In this document: positions 18,595 through 27,648 of the stretch, one piece after another
How positions within the stretch are numbered: the first letter of the stretch is position 1
Layout: each line of letters starts with the position of its first letter
Source: Methanosarcina sp. Ant1
GTDB taxonomy: Archaea; Halobacteriota; Methanosarcinia; Methanosarcinales; Methanosarcinaceae
Reading direction: 5' to 3'
Length of the DNA: 53,495 bases
NCBI GenBank assembly: GCA_001714685.2
Contig: MDTP02000054.1
Coordinates: 1-53,495 of the forward strand
Notes under the pieces: generated by a model
Seen by the model: only the letters and a program-made list of their open reading frames with translations
What the model was told of the DNA's origin: nothing
Database searches by the model: none
Position numbers and translations under genes: made by a program

Positions 18595-19391
18595 CAAATA
18601 AAGTCCACCTTCGGACTCCTGTGAAAATTTATACTGAGGGGTGGGTGGATACTGAACTCGTAATAACCGATGACAGCCTAATCATAGGTAAGCAAAAGAT
18701 CTCCCTTGGGGAAATAGAAGACCTGGAAGATATTGATGTAAATGGTGTTAGCTGTATTCAGATTAAAAAAGATAGTAAAATAATAATTCAACTTCCAGGG
18801 AATATTCACCAACAAGTTTTCAGATATATTGCATTTAACCTTAAAGCAGATAAATTTGCAGTATATTTTTTGCCATCTGCTACTGTTGGTGGTGTTGTGT
18901 CATCGGCTATGCAATGGGAAAAGGGATATTTCAGTGTAACAGACGAAGGACTTTGGTTTTTGTCGTCAAAGAATCAGCAGAGAATTCCAGTTGAAAATCT
19001 TGGGTCCATTAAAAAAGATACTAGAGAAGTAGGCGGGAAGCAGAAAGTGGTCCTTGTCCTCTCTCATGTTGAAAAGAGTAATGTAGTGACAAGCTTGATC
19101 TTTTGTCCGGAAAGCACACTGGAAATGCTTGAAAATTACCTCCAGCGGCTCTTTGATAAGCATAAACCTTCAATTAACCTGTCCGAAAATGAGAAGCAAA
19201 TTCTCACGTTGATATATTCTGGATTAGATTTTGCGTCAATTGAAAATATAATCGGAATATCAACCGATGAACTAAATAAATATTATGATCGTCTTGTTGA
19301 TGCAGGACTAGCTAAGGTCGTAAAAATTAGAAAGGAAGTCGAATTGTCCCCACGTGGGGTCAGCATGGTTGATAAAATTTCGAAGAGGTAA
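18591..19391 (+). CDS. cheF: CheF, archaeal chemotaxis adaptor (DUF439)
   Basis: CheF proteins connect the Che system (CheY, CheC, CheD) with the archaellum motor and are found only in motile archaea. The 266-residue protein begins RTPVKIYTEGWVDTELVITD. It has two beta-rich halves, the second starting near 105 with WEKGYFSVTDEGLWFLS, and ends in a winged-helix-like region (LSENEKQILTLIYSGLDFAS onward). The order and length agree with the DUF439 family. Position between cheW and cheY supports the call. No cysteine-rich or membrane parts were seen. Confidence 0.88.
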   Translation: MTNKVHLRTPVKIYTEGWVDTELVITDDSLIIGKQKISLGEIEDLEDIDVNGVSCIQIKKDSKIIIQLPGNIHQQVFRYIAFNLKADKFAVYFLPSATVGGVVSSAMQWEKGYFSVTDEGLWFLSSKNQQRIPVENLGSIKKDTREVGGKQKVVLVLSHVEKSNVVTSLIFCPESTLEMLENYLQRLFDKHKPSINLSENEKQILTLIYSGLDFASIENIIGISTDELNKYYDRLVDAGLAKVVKIRKEVELSPRGVSMVDKISKR

Positions 19392-19408
19392 TTTTTTGGG
19401 GGATTTAT

Positions 19409-19771
19409 ATGACTAGAGTATTGATTGTTGATGATACGGCTTTTATGAGAAAACTTCTTAAAAATATACTTTTTGGGGCTGGATTTGACATCGCAGGTGA
19501 AGCAGAGAACGGAAAGCAAGCTGTGGAACTATATCAAAAGCTCAGGCCAGACGTTGTGACAATGGATGTGGTCATGCCCGAAATGACAGGGCTTGATGCA
19601 TTAAAGCAAATAAAATCCGTTGATAAAGATGCCAAAATAGTGATGTGTACTGCCATCGGGCAGGAACAGATAGTAAAAACAGCAATAAAACTAGGGGCAA
19701 GAGGCTACATAATAAAACCGTTCCAGGCCCCGAAGGTTATTGAAGAAATAAAAAAAGTTGTTGGCGCATAA
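19409..19771 (+). CDS. cheY: CheY response regulator
   Basis: Single receiver domain of 120 residues that carries the phosphoryl signal from CheA towards the motor. The acidic pocket is D8-D9 and the phospho-acceptor is D53 in VTMDVVMPEM. The conserved Thr/Ser (CTA) and Lys (IIKPF) are present. The stretch TFDDG...GGGG-type leader TTTTGGGGGATTTAT precedes the ATG. It is flanked by cheF and cheB with short gaps. Confidence 0.96.
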   Translation: MTRVLIVDDTAFMRKLLKNILFGAGFDIAGEAENGKQAVELYQKLRPDVVTMDVVMPEMTGLDALKQIKSVDKDAKIVMCTAIGQEQIVKTAIKLGARGYIIKPFQAPKVIEEIKKVVGA

Positions 19772-19783
19772 ATTGGAGGTAGC

Positions 19784-20851
19784 ATGATTCGTACTCTTAT
19801 TGTCGACGATTCTGCCTTCATGCGAGTGGCAATCAGAAGCATGCTTGCTAACAGCCCAGATATAAAAATAGTCGGAGACGCCTGTAATGGAATGGAAGCT
19901 GTAGAAAAAGCAGGGAAATTACACCCTGATATAATTATAATGGATGTTAACATGCCAGTTATGGATGGGCTAACGGCTGCTAAAACCATTATGGATACAA
20001 ATCCGATTCCCATCATCATGTTTAGCACCCTGACTTCAGAGGGCTCAAAAGAGGCATTAGAAGCTTTGCATCTTGGAGCAATAGATTTTGTAAAAAAATC
20101 AGAGAGTCATCATGAAGTAAATCAGGTAGAAAGTGAGCTAATAGATAAAATAAGAAGCATTAACAGATCAAACCCTCACATACTGAGATTAATGAATATG
20201 AGAAAATTTAAAGGGGAAGTTGTTAGAAGAAACTGGAAATGTTCTGGAGACTTTGGAATTCTTATAGGTTCATCTACAGGTGGTCCTTCGTCTCTTGAAC
20301 AGGTAATTCCAAGGCTTCCGGGGGATTTACCTGCTGCTGTTTTTGTTGTCCAGCATATGCCAGAGGGTAATTTTTGTGGGCAATTGGCGGAAAGACTAAA
20401 TTTTTTGTCTGAGCTGGAAGTTAAGGAAGCTATCAATAATGAGAAAATAAAAAACGGTGTCGTTTATTTAGCTCCCGGTGGCTACCACATGCAAGTTAGA
20501 AAGGCTTTGGATGTAACCAGAATAAAAGTAATAAAGGGCCAACCGGTTCATGCTGTTATGCCGGCAATCGATGTAACAGCTGAAAGTATGCTGAATGTAT
20601 ATGGAAAAAACATAGTTGCCACTATTCTTACTGGTATGGGTATCGATGGTGCTTCGGGACTTAAAATGATAAAAGAGGGAGGAGGTTTTACAATTGCATG
20701 TAGTGAGGATACCTGCGTTATCTTTGGAATGCCAAAAGCTGCGATAGAGAATGAAGCCATTGACATTGTGAAACCGCTCTTTCAAATTCCGGAAGAAATT
20801 GTGAGCCGATTGGGGGTGAAATGTAATGGAGAGCGATATGGCAGCTTATAA
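19784..20851 (+). CDS. cheB: CheB, receptor methylesterase/deamidase
   Basis: Removes methyl groups from receptor glutamates when phosphorylated by CheA. The N-terminal receiver has D8-D9 and D54 (IIMDVNMPVMDG). After a linker the esterase domain shows the catalytic Ser in GSSTGGPSSLEQ (about 164), His in VVQHMPEG (about 190) and Asp in GMGIDGASG (about 286). The length of 355 residues is normal. GGAGGTAGC precedes the ATG. The gene overlaps cheA by 26 bases if cheA starts at 20826. Confidence 0.96.
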   Translation: MIRTLIVDDSAFMRVAIRSMLANSPDIKIVGDACNGMEAVEKAGKLHPDIIIMDVNMPVMDGLTAAKTIMDTNPIPIIMFSTLTSEGSKEALEALHLGAIDFVKKSESHHEVNQVESELIDKIRSINRSNPHILRLMNMRKFKGEVVRRNWKCSGDFGILIGSSTGGPSSLEQVIPRLPGDLPAAVFVVQHMPEGNFCGQLAERLNFLSELEVKEAINNEKIKNGVVYLAPGGYHMQVRKALDVTRIKVIKGQPVHAVMPAIDVTAESMLNVYGKNIVATILTGMGIDGASGLKMIKEGGGFTIACSEDTCVIFGMPKAAIENEAIDIVKPLFQIPEEIVSRLGVKCNGERYGSL

Positions 20852-23009
20852 AGATGATTTTCTTCAGGAACTTTATGAGTGTCTCGATATATTCAATCAA
20901 TCTTTTGTGGACCTGGAAAACGGAGACAGTGCCGCAATTAATGAAATATTTAGAGTAGCACATACCATAAAAGGAATGGCTGGGTTTCTTCGATACTCAT
21001 CACTTGAAAATCTATGCCATAGTATGGAAGAAGTTCTTAGCGGCATAAAAAACGGAGATATAGAGATAAATAGTGAACTAATTGACATTATGCTTTCAAC
21101 AGTAGACAGAATTACGGATATGGTTAAACAAATCGAAAACGAAGATAATGATAAAGTGAAAATCGAAGATCTTCTGGAAGCTTTTGATAAGTATAAAAAA
21201 GTGAAGGATGTTTCCCGGGGAAACCTTTGCATACAAAAGCAAGCGAAAAATAATATTCAGTCTCTGGAAGTAACCTCTCCAAAATCGTCAAAAGATAATT
21301 TTCGTTCAGATCCAGAGCCTCACTGTGAACAACAAACCAAAAATATTGGTGATGAAAAAACCTACAATCTTATTTTGAATGTATCTCTTTCTGCTGATTG
21401 TATAGCAAAGGATTTGAGAGCATCATTAATCATAGAATCTTTGAGGGACATATGTCAAGTGCTTAAAATAAGCCCCGATGAAGATGAAATGGATAGCAGT
21501 TTTAATGGTCAATTTGCAGTGTTCCTTTCTGGAGATGGCGATAAAGTTGAAGATTTAATGGACAGAATTTCAGAAATTGAAAAATTCAATATTATTTATA
21601 ATGAAAAAGCTGAAAATCCGAACTCAGTATTAGCAGAATCTCAAACAAATACCTTAGAACAAAACTCCAAGGAATTTTCGGATCAAGAATTACAATTAGA
21701 TGAAGTTCAAGTTTTGGAAGAAAACTTAGATGAACTTCCTGATCAAGATTTAAAGCCGCAGAAAATTCCGGAAACTGGAAACTCGAAAAATGACTCAAGT
21801 ATTCCCTATTCAAAATCAGTAAATTCCAAAAAAATGTCATCTGAGACAAAACGACAAGAAACTATCCGGGTAAGTACCTCGAATCTTGACAATATAATGA
21901 ATCTTGTTGGTGAACTTGTTATCAACAAAGGACGTTTACTGCAGATATCTCAGCAATACAATATAAATGAGTTAAAAGAAGCAACCGGAACTCTGGACAA
22001 ATCAATCTCAAGCTTGCAAGATGAAGTAATGAGAACAAGAATGGTAAAAATTGAAAAAGTGTTCAGTAAGTTTCCGCGCATGATAAGGGACTTAAGTAGA
22101 AAACTAGATAAAAATATTGATTTTGAGATAGAGGGGCAGGATACAGAGTTAGATAGGACAATTTTAGACGAAATTAGCGATCCTCTGGTCCATCTTGTAC
22201 GAAATGCAGTTGATCATGGCATAGAATCTTCTCAAGAGCGAGAAAAAACCGAAAAAGGTGAAATTGGGCATATAAAACTCTCAGCTAGGAGAGAGAAAAA
22301 CAACGTCATAATTGAGATCGAAGATGATGGTAAAGGCTTGGACCTGGAATTACTGAAAAAGAAAGCGCTTGAGAAGGGATTATTATCGCCATCCGAAATA
22401 GAAAACCTTACTGATGATGAAGTCCGGATGCTTATTTTTGCCTCGGGTTTTTCAACAAAGGAAAAAGTAACTGAAATCTCCGGAAGGGGAGTGGGTATGG
22501 ATGCAGTAAAATCTGCTGTTGAAAAACTGGGAGGAAAGGTTCGAGTACATTCAAAGATGGGAGAATACACAAGAGTCAAAATAGATTTGCCTCCCACAGT
22601 TGCTATAATAAGATCTCTTTTGATAGAAGTTGGATCAGAGATCTATGCAATTCCAATTTCTAATGTTGTGAAAGCCTTGAGCGTTGGTAAAGATGATTAC
22701 AAGCTCGTAAAAGGGACTCCTCTGCTCTATATAAATAATAAGCTAATACCAGTCGTGGAATTAAAAGAAATTTTTAATATAGAATGTAAAAAATTAGATA
22801 AAGAAATTGCAATAATCGTAGAGAGGGAAAATGAAGAAGTTGGCTTGATAGTTGACTCAATTATAGATCAACAAGAAATTGTTATTAAACCACTAACGAC
22901 TATTTTCTCAAATTCAAAAGGTTTTAGCGGCGTCACGATATTAGGGGATGGGCGTGTGATACCGATTCTTGATGTTTCTTCGCTTATAAGAGATGATATT
23001 GATGATTGA
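20826..23009 (+). CDS. cheA: CheA histidine kinase
   Basis: Central kinase of chemotaxis. P1 (Hpt) carries the phosphorylated His46 in RVAHTIKGMAGF. A P2-like region at about 180-265 would dock CheY/CheB. A low-complexity acidic linker (about 270-340) is followed by P3 dimerisation (NIMNLVGELVINKGRL) and P4 with N box LVRNAVDHGIES and G boxes DDGKGL and GRGVGMDAV. P5 (CheW-like) is at the C-terminus. At 727 residues it is complete. Start 20826 has GGGGGTGA upstream; ATG 20838 with GGAG is a close alternative. Confidence 0.96.
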   Translation: MESDMAAYKDDFLQELYECLDIFNQSFVDLENGDSAAINEIFRVAHTIKGMAGFLRYSSLENLCHSMEEVLSGIKNGDIEINSELIDIMLSTVDRITDMVKQIENEDNDKVKIEDLLEAFDKYKKVKDVSRGNLCIQKQAKNNIQSLEVTSPKSSKDNFRSDPEPHCEQQTKNIGDEKTYNLILNVSLSADCIAKDLRASLIIESLRDICQVLKISPDEDEMDSSFNGQFAVFLSGDGDKVEDLMDRISEIEKFNIIYNEKAENPNSVLAESQTNTLEQNSKEFSDQELQLDEVQVLEENLDELPDQDLKPQKIPETGNSKNDSSIPYSKSVNSKKMSSETKRQETIRVSTSNLDNIMNLVGELVINKGRLLQISQQYNINELKEATGTLDKSISSLQDEVMRTRMVKIEKVFSKFPRMIRDLSRKLDKNIDFEIEGQDTELDRTILDEISDPLVHLVRNAVDHGIESSQEREKTEKGEIGHIKLSARREKNNVIIEIEDDGKGLDLELLKKKALEKGLLSPSEIENLTDDEVRMLIFASGFSTKEKVTEISGRGVGMDAVKSAVEKLGGKVRVHSKMGEYTRVKIDLPPTVAIIRSLLIEVGSEIYAIPISNVVKALSVGKDDYKLVKGTPLLYINNKLIPVVELKEIFNIECKKLDKEIAIIVERENEEVGLIVDSIIDQQEIVIKPLTTIFSNSKGFSGVTILGDGRVIPILDVSSLIRDDIDD

Positions 23010-23604
23010 TTTGGAAAATCTTAGTGAGATGGAACTTGACGTTCTCAAAGAACTGGGAAATATTGGAGCTGGGCATGCAGCAACAGCTCTTTCAAAGCTT
23101 CTTGATAAAGATGTCAATATAGCAGTTCCGGAAGTCAGACTAGGAGAAATAAAAAACTTATCCAATGAATTTATTAACGATATTGTTGCAGGCGTAGTTA
23201 TAGCGTTACAAGATCTTGAAGAAAACAAATCCGGATATCTGTATATTATGTTTCCAGAAGCTTCATCAAAACAAATTGCAACCAATCTCTTTGGTTTGGA
23301 GGAGTTTGATGAAGAAATGTATGAATCCACAATTATGGAAGTAGGAAACATCTTATCCTCTTCTTTTTGTGATGCATCAGCCGATTTTATGGATGTAATA
23401 TTACTCCCGTCTCCTCCAAGCTTTGCAGTAGATGTACCTACGGCAGTTATAGATTCAGTAGTTTCACAAATGGCTCAGAAGAGTAATCATATAATATTAT
23501 TTGAAACTTCATTAAGCTGTGATTCAGACATAGAAATTTATTTAGCTTTACTTCCGGAACCTCGTCTGCTTGAAGATATAACGAAATTAATGGAAAAATT
23601 ATGA
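23002..23604 (+). CDS. cheC: CheC, CheY-P phosphatase
   Basis: Dephosphorylates CheY-P and binds CheD. Both active-site helices of the family are present: ELDVLKELGNIGAGHA near the N-terminus and ESTIMEVGNILSSS in the middle, each with the Glu and Asn spaced E-x2-N. Two active helices are typical of CheC and distinguish it from CheX. The start lies inside the cheA 3' end (ATG 23002, or ATG 22993). The stop overlaps cheD in an ATGA. Confidence 0.93.
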   Translation: MIDLENLSEMELDVLKELGNIGAGHAATALSKLLDKDVNIAVPEVRLGEIKNLSNEFINDIVAGVVIALQDLEENKSGYLYIMFPEASSKQIATNLFGLEEFDEEMYESTIMEVGNILSSSFCDASADFMDVILLPSPPSFAVDVPTAVIDSVVSQMAQKSNHIILFETSLSCDSDIEIYLALLPEPRLLEDITKLMEKL

Positions 23605-24263
23605 CCGGCGATATTTTGTTCATCTCTAAAGGGAGTGGAAAAGCGATTTTTATCACCAAGAGAGACGTGATAATAAAATCTTATTGTTCACTTTCAAGTA
23701 CTTGTTCATTCAGAGATCGCTGCCAATCGTGTAATATAATTGATACTGCAAAAAGTTACATGATGGATAGAACCTCAAGTTTTGGTATTAAAACTTTAGA
23801 TGGAGAATTATCAGCTGGGATAGGAGAATATAAAATCGGAAAAAGTATTCTTCTGGAAGTTATGGGCCTTGGGTCCTGTATTGGAGTTGTTCTTTTTGAT
23901 ATATCTACGGGAATATCTGGAATAGCACATGTATTGCTCCCGGGAGCTTCACAAAATGGTGAGACTAAGTATGCTGAAACAGCTATTGAGAAAATGCTTG
24001 AAGATATGATTAAGCAGGGAGCCAGAAAGAGTAAAATTGCTTCAAAGTTTGCGGGAGGAGCTCAGGTTTTCAAACATATGAACCTGGAAATCCTCAAAAT
24101 TGGCAGTAGAAATGCAATATCTGTTGAAGAAACTCTAATTAAAAACAAAATTCCAATACTGGCAAAAGATGTGGGAGGGGAAGTTGGCAGAAATGTTATA
24201 TTTAATCCTTTGGATGGAAGTCTGATTATTAGATATACTAAGGGGGGAATACTTTGGCTCTAA
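23601..24263 (+). CDS. cheD: CheD receptor deamidase with N-terminal Cys extension
   Basis: CheD deamidates receptor glutamines and is controlled by CheC. The catalytic Cys93 (GLGSCIGVV) and His110 (GIAHVLLPG) are present in a core that starts near residue 72. Usual CheD proteins are about 160 residues; this frame has 220. The extra 55-70 residues contain C29, C35, C41 and C44 (C-x5-C-x5-C-x2-C). The extension is probably translated: the first ATG overlaps the cheC stop (ATGA), and the internal ATGs at residues 54-55 have no ribosome site. The extension may bind metal or sense redox state; that is inference. The end overlaps cheR. Confidence 0.9.
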   Translation: MTGDILFISKGSGKAIFITKRDVIIKSYCSLSSTCSFRDRCQSCNIIDTAKSYMMDRTSSFGIKTLDGELSAGIGEYKIGKSILLEVMGLGSCIGVVLFDISTGISGIAHVLLPGASQNGETKYAETAIEKMLEDMIKQGARKSKIASKFAGGAQVFKHMNLEILKIGSRNAISVEETLIKNKIPILAKDVGGEVGRNVIFNPLDGSLIIRYTKGGILWL

Positions 24264-25069
24264 AAATTGATGATGAATTCCACTTTCTTGTACAAAAAGC
24301 TTCTAGATCATCGGGTGTTGTTCTGACTAGTTATAGGGATAATTATCTTAGAAGAAGAATTGACCTCAGAATGAAAGCTGTAGGTATAGATAATTACGCA
24401 ACGTATACGAGGCTCTTAGATAAAAATAAGAACGAGATAACGGAATTCCTAAATGCAATTACTATAAACGTCACAGAATTTATGCGGGATAAAACACCAT
24501 TTACATTTTTCCGGAATGAAATCTTACCCGATTTAATGAAAAGAAAAAGGAAATCTCAAAGCAATTCCGTAAGATTCTGGAGTGCAGCCTGTTCAAACGG
24601 GGAAGAACCATATTCAATTGGCATTTGCTCAAAAGAGGTTTTGCCTGCAGACTGGAGTGTATCTGTATATGCAACTGATATCGATGAAGACTCCCTGAAT
24701 CGCGCTTCAATGGGAGTATATAGTAAAGAGCAATTAAAAAATTTAGATCCCACTCTAATACAAAAGTATTTTGAGCCCGCAGGGAAGGATTTCAAAGTAA
24801 GAAACATCCACAAACTATTAATTAGATTTATGAAACATGATCTGACCAGTGAATCCCCGGTCTCAAAGCACTTTGATGCTGTCTTTTGTAGAAACGTTAT
24901 GATATATTTTAATGAGAAACAAAAAGTAAAGATGTTGACTGATTTTTATAACTCTCTCTCAGATGGCGGTTATCTAATCATAGGCAAATCCGAAACTTTA
25001 CCGGATGAAATCCGGGAATTGTTCACTGCTGTTAGTATAAGGGATAAAATTTTCAAAAAATGTAATTAA
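24254..25069 (+). CDS. cheR: CheR, receptor methyltransferase
   Basis: Methylates receptor glutamates with SAM. The N-terminal helical domain (residues about 5-70, with TSYRDNYLRRRIDLRM) is followed by a SAM domain: FWSAACSNGEEPYSIG near 100-115, YATDIDEDSLNRAS and the VFCRNVMIYF block near 210-220. At 271 residues it is complete. No ATG exists before residue 40, but TTG 24254 follows GGGGGG by six bases, so a TTG start overlapping the cheD end is chosen. It is the last gene of the che operon. Confidence 0.94.
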   Translation: MALKIDDEFHFLVQKASRSSGVVLTSYRDNYLRRRIDLRMKAVGIDNYATYTRLLDKNKNEITEFLNAITINVTEFMRDKTPFTFFRNEILPDLMKRKRKSQSNSVRFWSAACSNGEEPYSIGICSKEVLPADWSVSVYATDIDEDSLNRASMGVYSKEQLKNLDPTLIQKYFEPAGKDFKVRNIHKLLIRFMKHDLTSESPVSKHFDAVFCRNVMIYFNEKQKVKMLTDFYNSLSDGGYLIIGKSETLPDEIRELFTAVSIRDKIFKKCN

Positions 25070-25073
25070 TTAT

Positions 25074-25162
25074 GGCTCTTGTTGTTTTGTGTGGAGATCC
25101 TCATAAAAACCAACGCGTCCTGAATTGAAAATCATCTTATCCATAGAGAATCAAGAAGAGCC
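25074..25162 (-). mobile_element. 89-bp inverted-repeat element, family E copy 2
   Basis: The ends are GGCTCTT...AAGAGCC and the core matches 9874-9964 and 52833-52922 in reverse. The flanking 8-mers are TTAATTAT and TTAATGTG, which share only the first five bases, so the duplication has decayed or been altered. It lies immediately after the che operon, where it could influence transcript ends. Confidence 0.8.
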
Positions 25163-25381
25163 TTAATGTGTGTTTTCGGACTTTGCACAAATATCCCAAA
25201 TTTCTTTTTATTCAACTGAGGTTTTGTCATTTTCTACCATAATCCTTATTTTCCAATAATATTAGATAATAAAGCTTATTTTGCGAAAAATTTAGCTTAA
25301 AACAACTTAAAAGCAATTTAATGTAGATTATGTCAATAATTTTAAATGAAGAGAGTTTTAATCGTTTAAAAACGAAAACGT

Positions 25382-25472
25382 AAAGCACGGAAAGCACGGA
25401 AAGCACAGAAAACACGGAAATAAAGGAAACAAGGGCACAGTTTTTCAGTGCTTTCCGCGTTTTCCGCGGTTA
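25382..25472. repeat. CGCGGAAAG long hairpin, family B copy 2
   Basis: The left arm is a run of AAAGCACGG units (25382-25420). The right arm is GTGCTTTCCGCGTTTTCCGC and following bases (25448-25472). The loop carries GGGCACAG as in the other copies. The arms pair with several mismatches, less perfectly than at 10062-10138. Confidence 0.7.
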
Positions 25473-25800
25473 ATAAAGTCTTTATTGAGTTATTCATGCC
25501 CTTATGTGTTTTCATGTTATGAATAGAGAGTTTAAGTGTAATATTTTTGTAATATAAGCATTTATTATCTATTTTTTTAGCTTCTATCGCATTTTTGTTA
25601 ATTTGGGCAAAACCTCAACTCTCTAATGAATTATGCTCCCTGCTATTTCCAGCTTTGCCTGAAATACCGTTTTTCTTCCATCGAGCCCTGGGGCCGATCA
25701 TCGAGAGATAATTTTACAGTTACAAAATCAATAATATTCAATGCATCTCGGAGTATGATTGTCATCTCGATTGTACAGTCATCTCGAGTTTCAGTAGGTT

Positions 25801-26100
25801 TTAGAAAACGTCCTTAAGGGCATTTGAAGCTGTGTATACGCTGCCGACTCCGAAAATATACTGGGTTATCCTTATTGCCTGCATTACCTCTTCTTTTGTT
25901 GCCCCTGCCTGCATGGCCTGAATTGCAAGGAATTTCATCCCGTCTACTGAACCATTAGCTGCGTCTAGTGACATCGCAATAAGGAGTTTGTATTTAAGAG
26001 GAATCCCGCCCTCTGCGAATGCAAGCTCGCGTGTATTTTCGAGAAGGGTGAATAATTCAGAATCTTCATCCATTATAACCTGAAGTGGATTTTCTGGCAA
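25801..26100 (-). CDS. Carboxymuconolactone decarboxylase (AhpD-like) family protein, Cys-free
   Basis: A 99-residue protein with the all-helical CMD pattern: LPLKYKLLIAMSLDAANGS, then MQAGATKEEVMQAIRITQYIFG. AhpD-type members use a CxxC pair in the first of these helices; here the protein has no cysteine at all, so a thiol peroxidase-reductase role is unlikely. The start is TTG 26100, with GGAGATGAT in front; no ATG is available in frame at the N-terminus. It stands alone between gene-free regions. Confidence 0.8.
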   Translation of the reverse strand: MPENPLQVIMDEDSELFTLLENTRELAFAEGGIPLKYKLLIAMSLDAANGSVDGMKFLAIQAMQAGATKEEVMQAIRITQYIFGVGSVYTASNALKDVF

Positions 26101-26525
26101 TATATCATCTCCGTCAAAACATTATTCTTGAAACTTTGATTTCATTATCTGTTTTGTTTGTTAATTATTATATCTATCTGTTAATTTCAAAACATTTGAT
26201 TTCAGAAGTTACAACCTGTATTTGAGCAGTTGCAAAAGGTGAGAAGAGAAATAAACAAGAGAGATAAATTATTTTTTCCAGAGCATACTTTTTCGGCAGA
26301 GTACGCAGGAAGAATTAAGGGAGAAGACATTTGCTTCTGGAGAGGTGAGAACGGAGATAGGAAATGGGGTGTTTCAAGGAGATTTTACATATGTCCTTCT
26401 TAAATAATCCGCATAAATATATAAAACTGATCTTATACTGTTATTTTACCTAACTTTGTAAAGGTACTCTGGTAGTTTTCTATAAAAACTCTCTCACTTG
26501 TTCAATCACTTAATCTCCAAAAATT
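26101..26525. other. gene-free spacer
   Basis: No gene found. It includes a TTTTTCGGCAGAGTACGC segment near 26290 that resembles part of the hairpin cluster at 7863-7890, suggesting a decayed copy of that structure. The remaining sequence shows nothing further. Confidence 0.4.
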
Positions 26526-27077
26526 TCAAGATTCAGATTTACTATTTCCGGCTCCATTTAAAAGTTCATATACTATAATGCCTTCTTCCTGGCTGTTTCC
26601 CTTGAAAAAGAAGCCATTTTTTTCCAGGACGCGAATAGATGCTTTCAGATGAGGGTAAGTATAAGCTATAATACGGTATCTTTTGAGGTTGGAAAAAGCC
26701 CACTTTACCAATGACTGGACCGCTTCGGTTGCATATCCATTTCCATGATATCCGGGAAGCAAAGAATACCCTATCACAAGAGTTTCATTATCGTGAGCGA
26801 GAAACCCTCCGTTTCCCATTAAAACAGGCGGTTTAGTGTCTTCCGGGCGAAGAATCCAGTAAAAACTCCATATTTTCCGGTCTCTGGCCTGCATCTGCCC
26901 AATAAACTCCTGGATCACTTCAGGATTTATTTGATCCGGTGGCCATTCTTCCGGAACATGAGCGTTAAGAGCGGAAGCAAATGCCTTACGATCATGTAAT
27001 TCCAGAAGATACAGCTTCACAGTGGCAGGAAGCAAGTACATGCGTTTGGTATTAATAGGAAATAAAAATAGAGACAC
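26526..27077 (-). CDS. GNAT N-acetyltransferase, RimJ/RimL type
   Basis: Transfers an acetyl group from acetyl-CoA to an amine. The Acetyltransf_3 pattern is visible: NTKRMYLLP at the first strand, WSFYWILRPEDTKPPVLMGNGGF, the acetyl-CoA loop GYHGNGYATEAVQSLVKWAF near residues 110-130, and SIRVLEKNGFFFKG near the end. The substrate is unknown. GTG 27077 is used because the first strand begins only ten residues later and the next ATG would cut it. The length of 183 residues is normal. Confidence 0.85.
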   Translation of the reverse strand: MSLFLFPINTKRMYLLPATVKLYLLELHDRKAFASALNAHVPEEWPPDQINPEVIQEFIGQMQARDRKIWSFYWILRPEDTKPPVLMGNGGFLAHDNETLVIGYSLLPGYHGNGYATEAVQSLVKWAFSNLKRYRIIAYTYPHLKASIRVLEKNGFFFKGNSQEEGIIVYELLNGAGNSKSES

Positions 27078-27648
27078 GCATTGGATTTGGGTTTACTTTT
27101 AAATATTCTTTTTGGTGATTTCATTTTGAGATTACCTCAAGCCTTTAATTACTGACCTGAGAATATGCAAGCGTGTGAGCAAATAAAGAATATCGTTTAT
27201 ATTTAGAGAATCACTAAAAATTCAAAATACAGAGAAAAAACTACAGAGAAAAAACTACAGAGAAAAAACTACAGAGAATAAAGTTAAAACCAGAAAAAGT
27301 TTAAGGGGGGTGAGAGCATCTAATAATTGGGAATGGTTTGGGATTTTGGGGTGTAAAAGCTGGTATGAGTGTATAGAAAAAGTGTTTATCAGATGCCCTA
27401 TCTATATTATTCACTACTATTATATAAAATTAGTGGTATAATTTTATTTTGTCGGATTTTACATGAAGGACCTCAGGAAAAATCAAGCATATTCAAAGTT
27501 ATTCTGTATACATCTCTCCTTCTTGGCTACGGAATTCTGCTGGATACTAATGCCAATCTCATTTCCGGCGGAGTTATCGAAGTTTACTTATTCTATATCT
27601 GTTATCATGTGTGGTTTTGCTCTTTATCTGTCATACGTGATCTTCCTT
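27078..27648. other. gene-free spacer with a 14-bp satellite
   Basis: No gene accepted. A four-unit 14-bp array lies at 27227-27282. Overlapping hydrophobic frames at 27369-27660 on the plus strand lack a ribosome site, and the two frames shift against each other, so they could be a decayed membrane-protein gene or chance. Confidence 0.5.
27227..27282. repeat. 14-bp tandem repeat, four units
   Basis: Unit ctacagagaaaaaa repeated four times, the first starting with an A and the last with one change (AATAAA). The array is short and perfect enough to be recent. No function is apparent. Confidence 0.9.

Larger units (their letters stand above)
25070..25800. other. gene-free repeat region after cheR
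   Basis: Contains a family E element (25074-25162) and a CGCGGAAAG hairpin (25382-25472). The rest is AT-rich with only short frames that match nothing I recognise. The family E element begins just five bases after the cheR stop. Confidence 0.6.
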
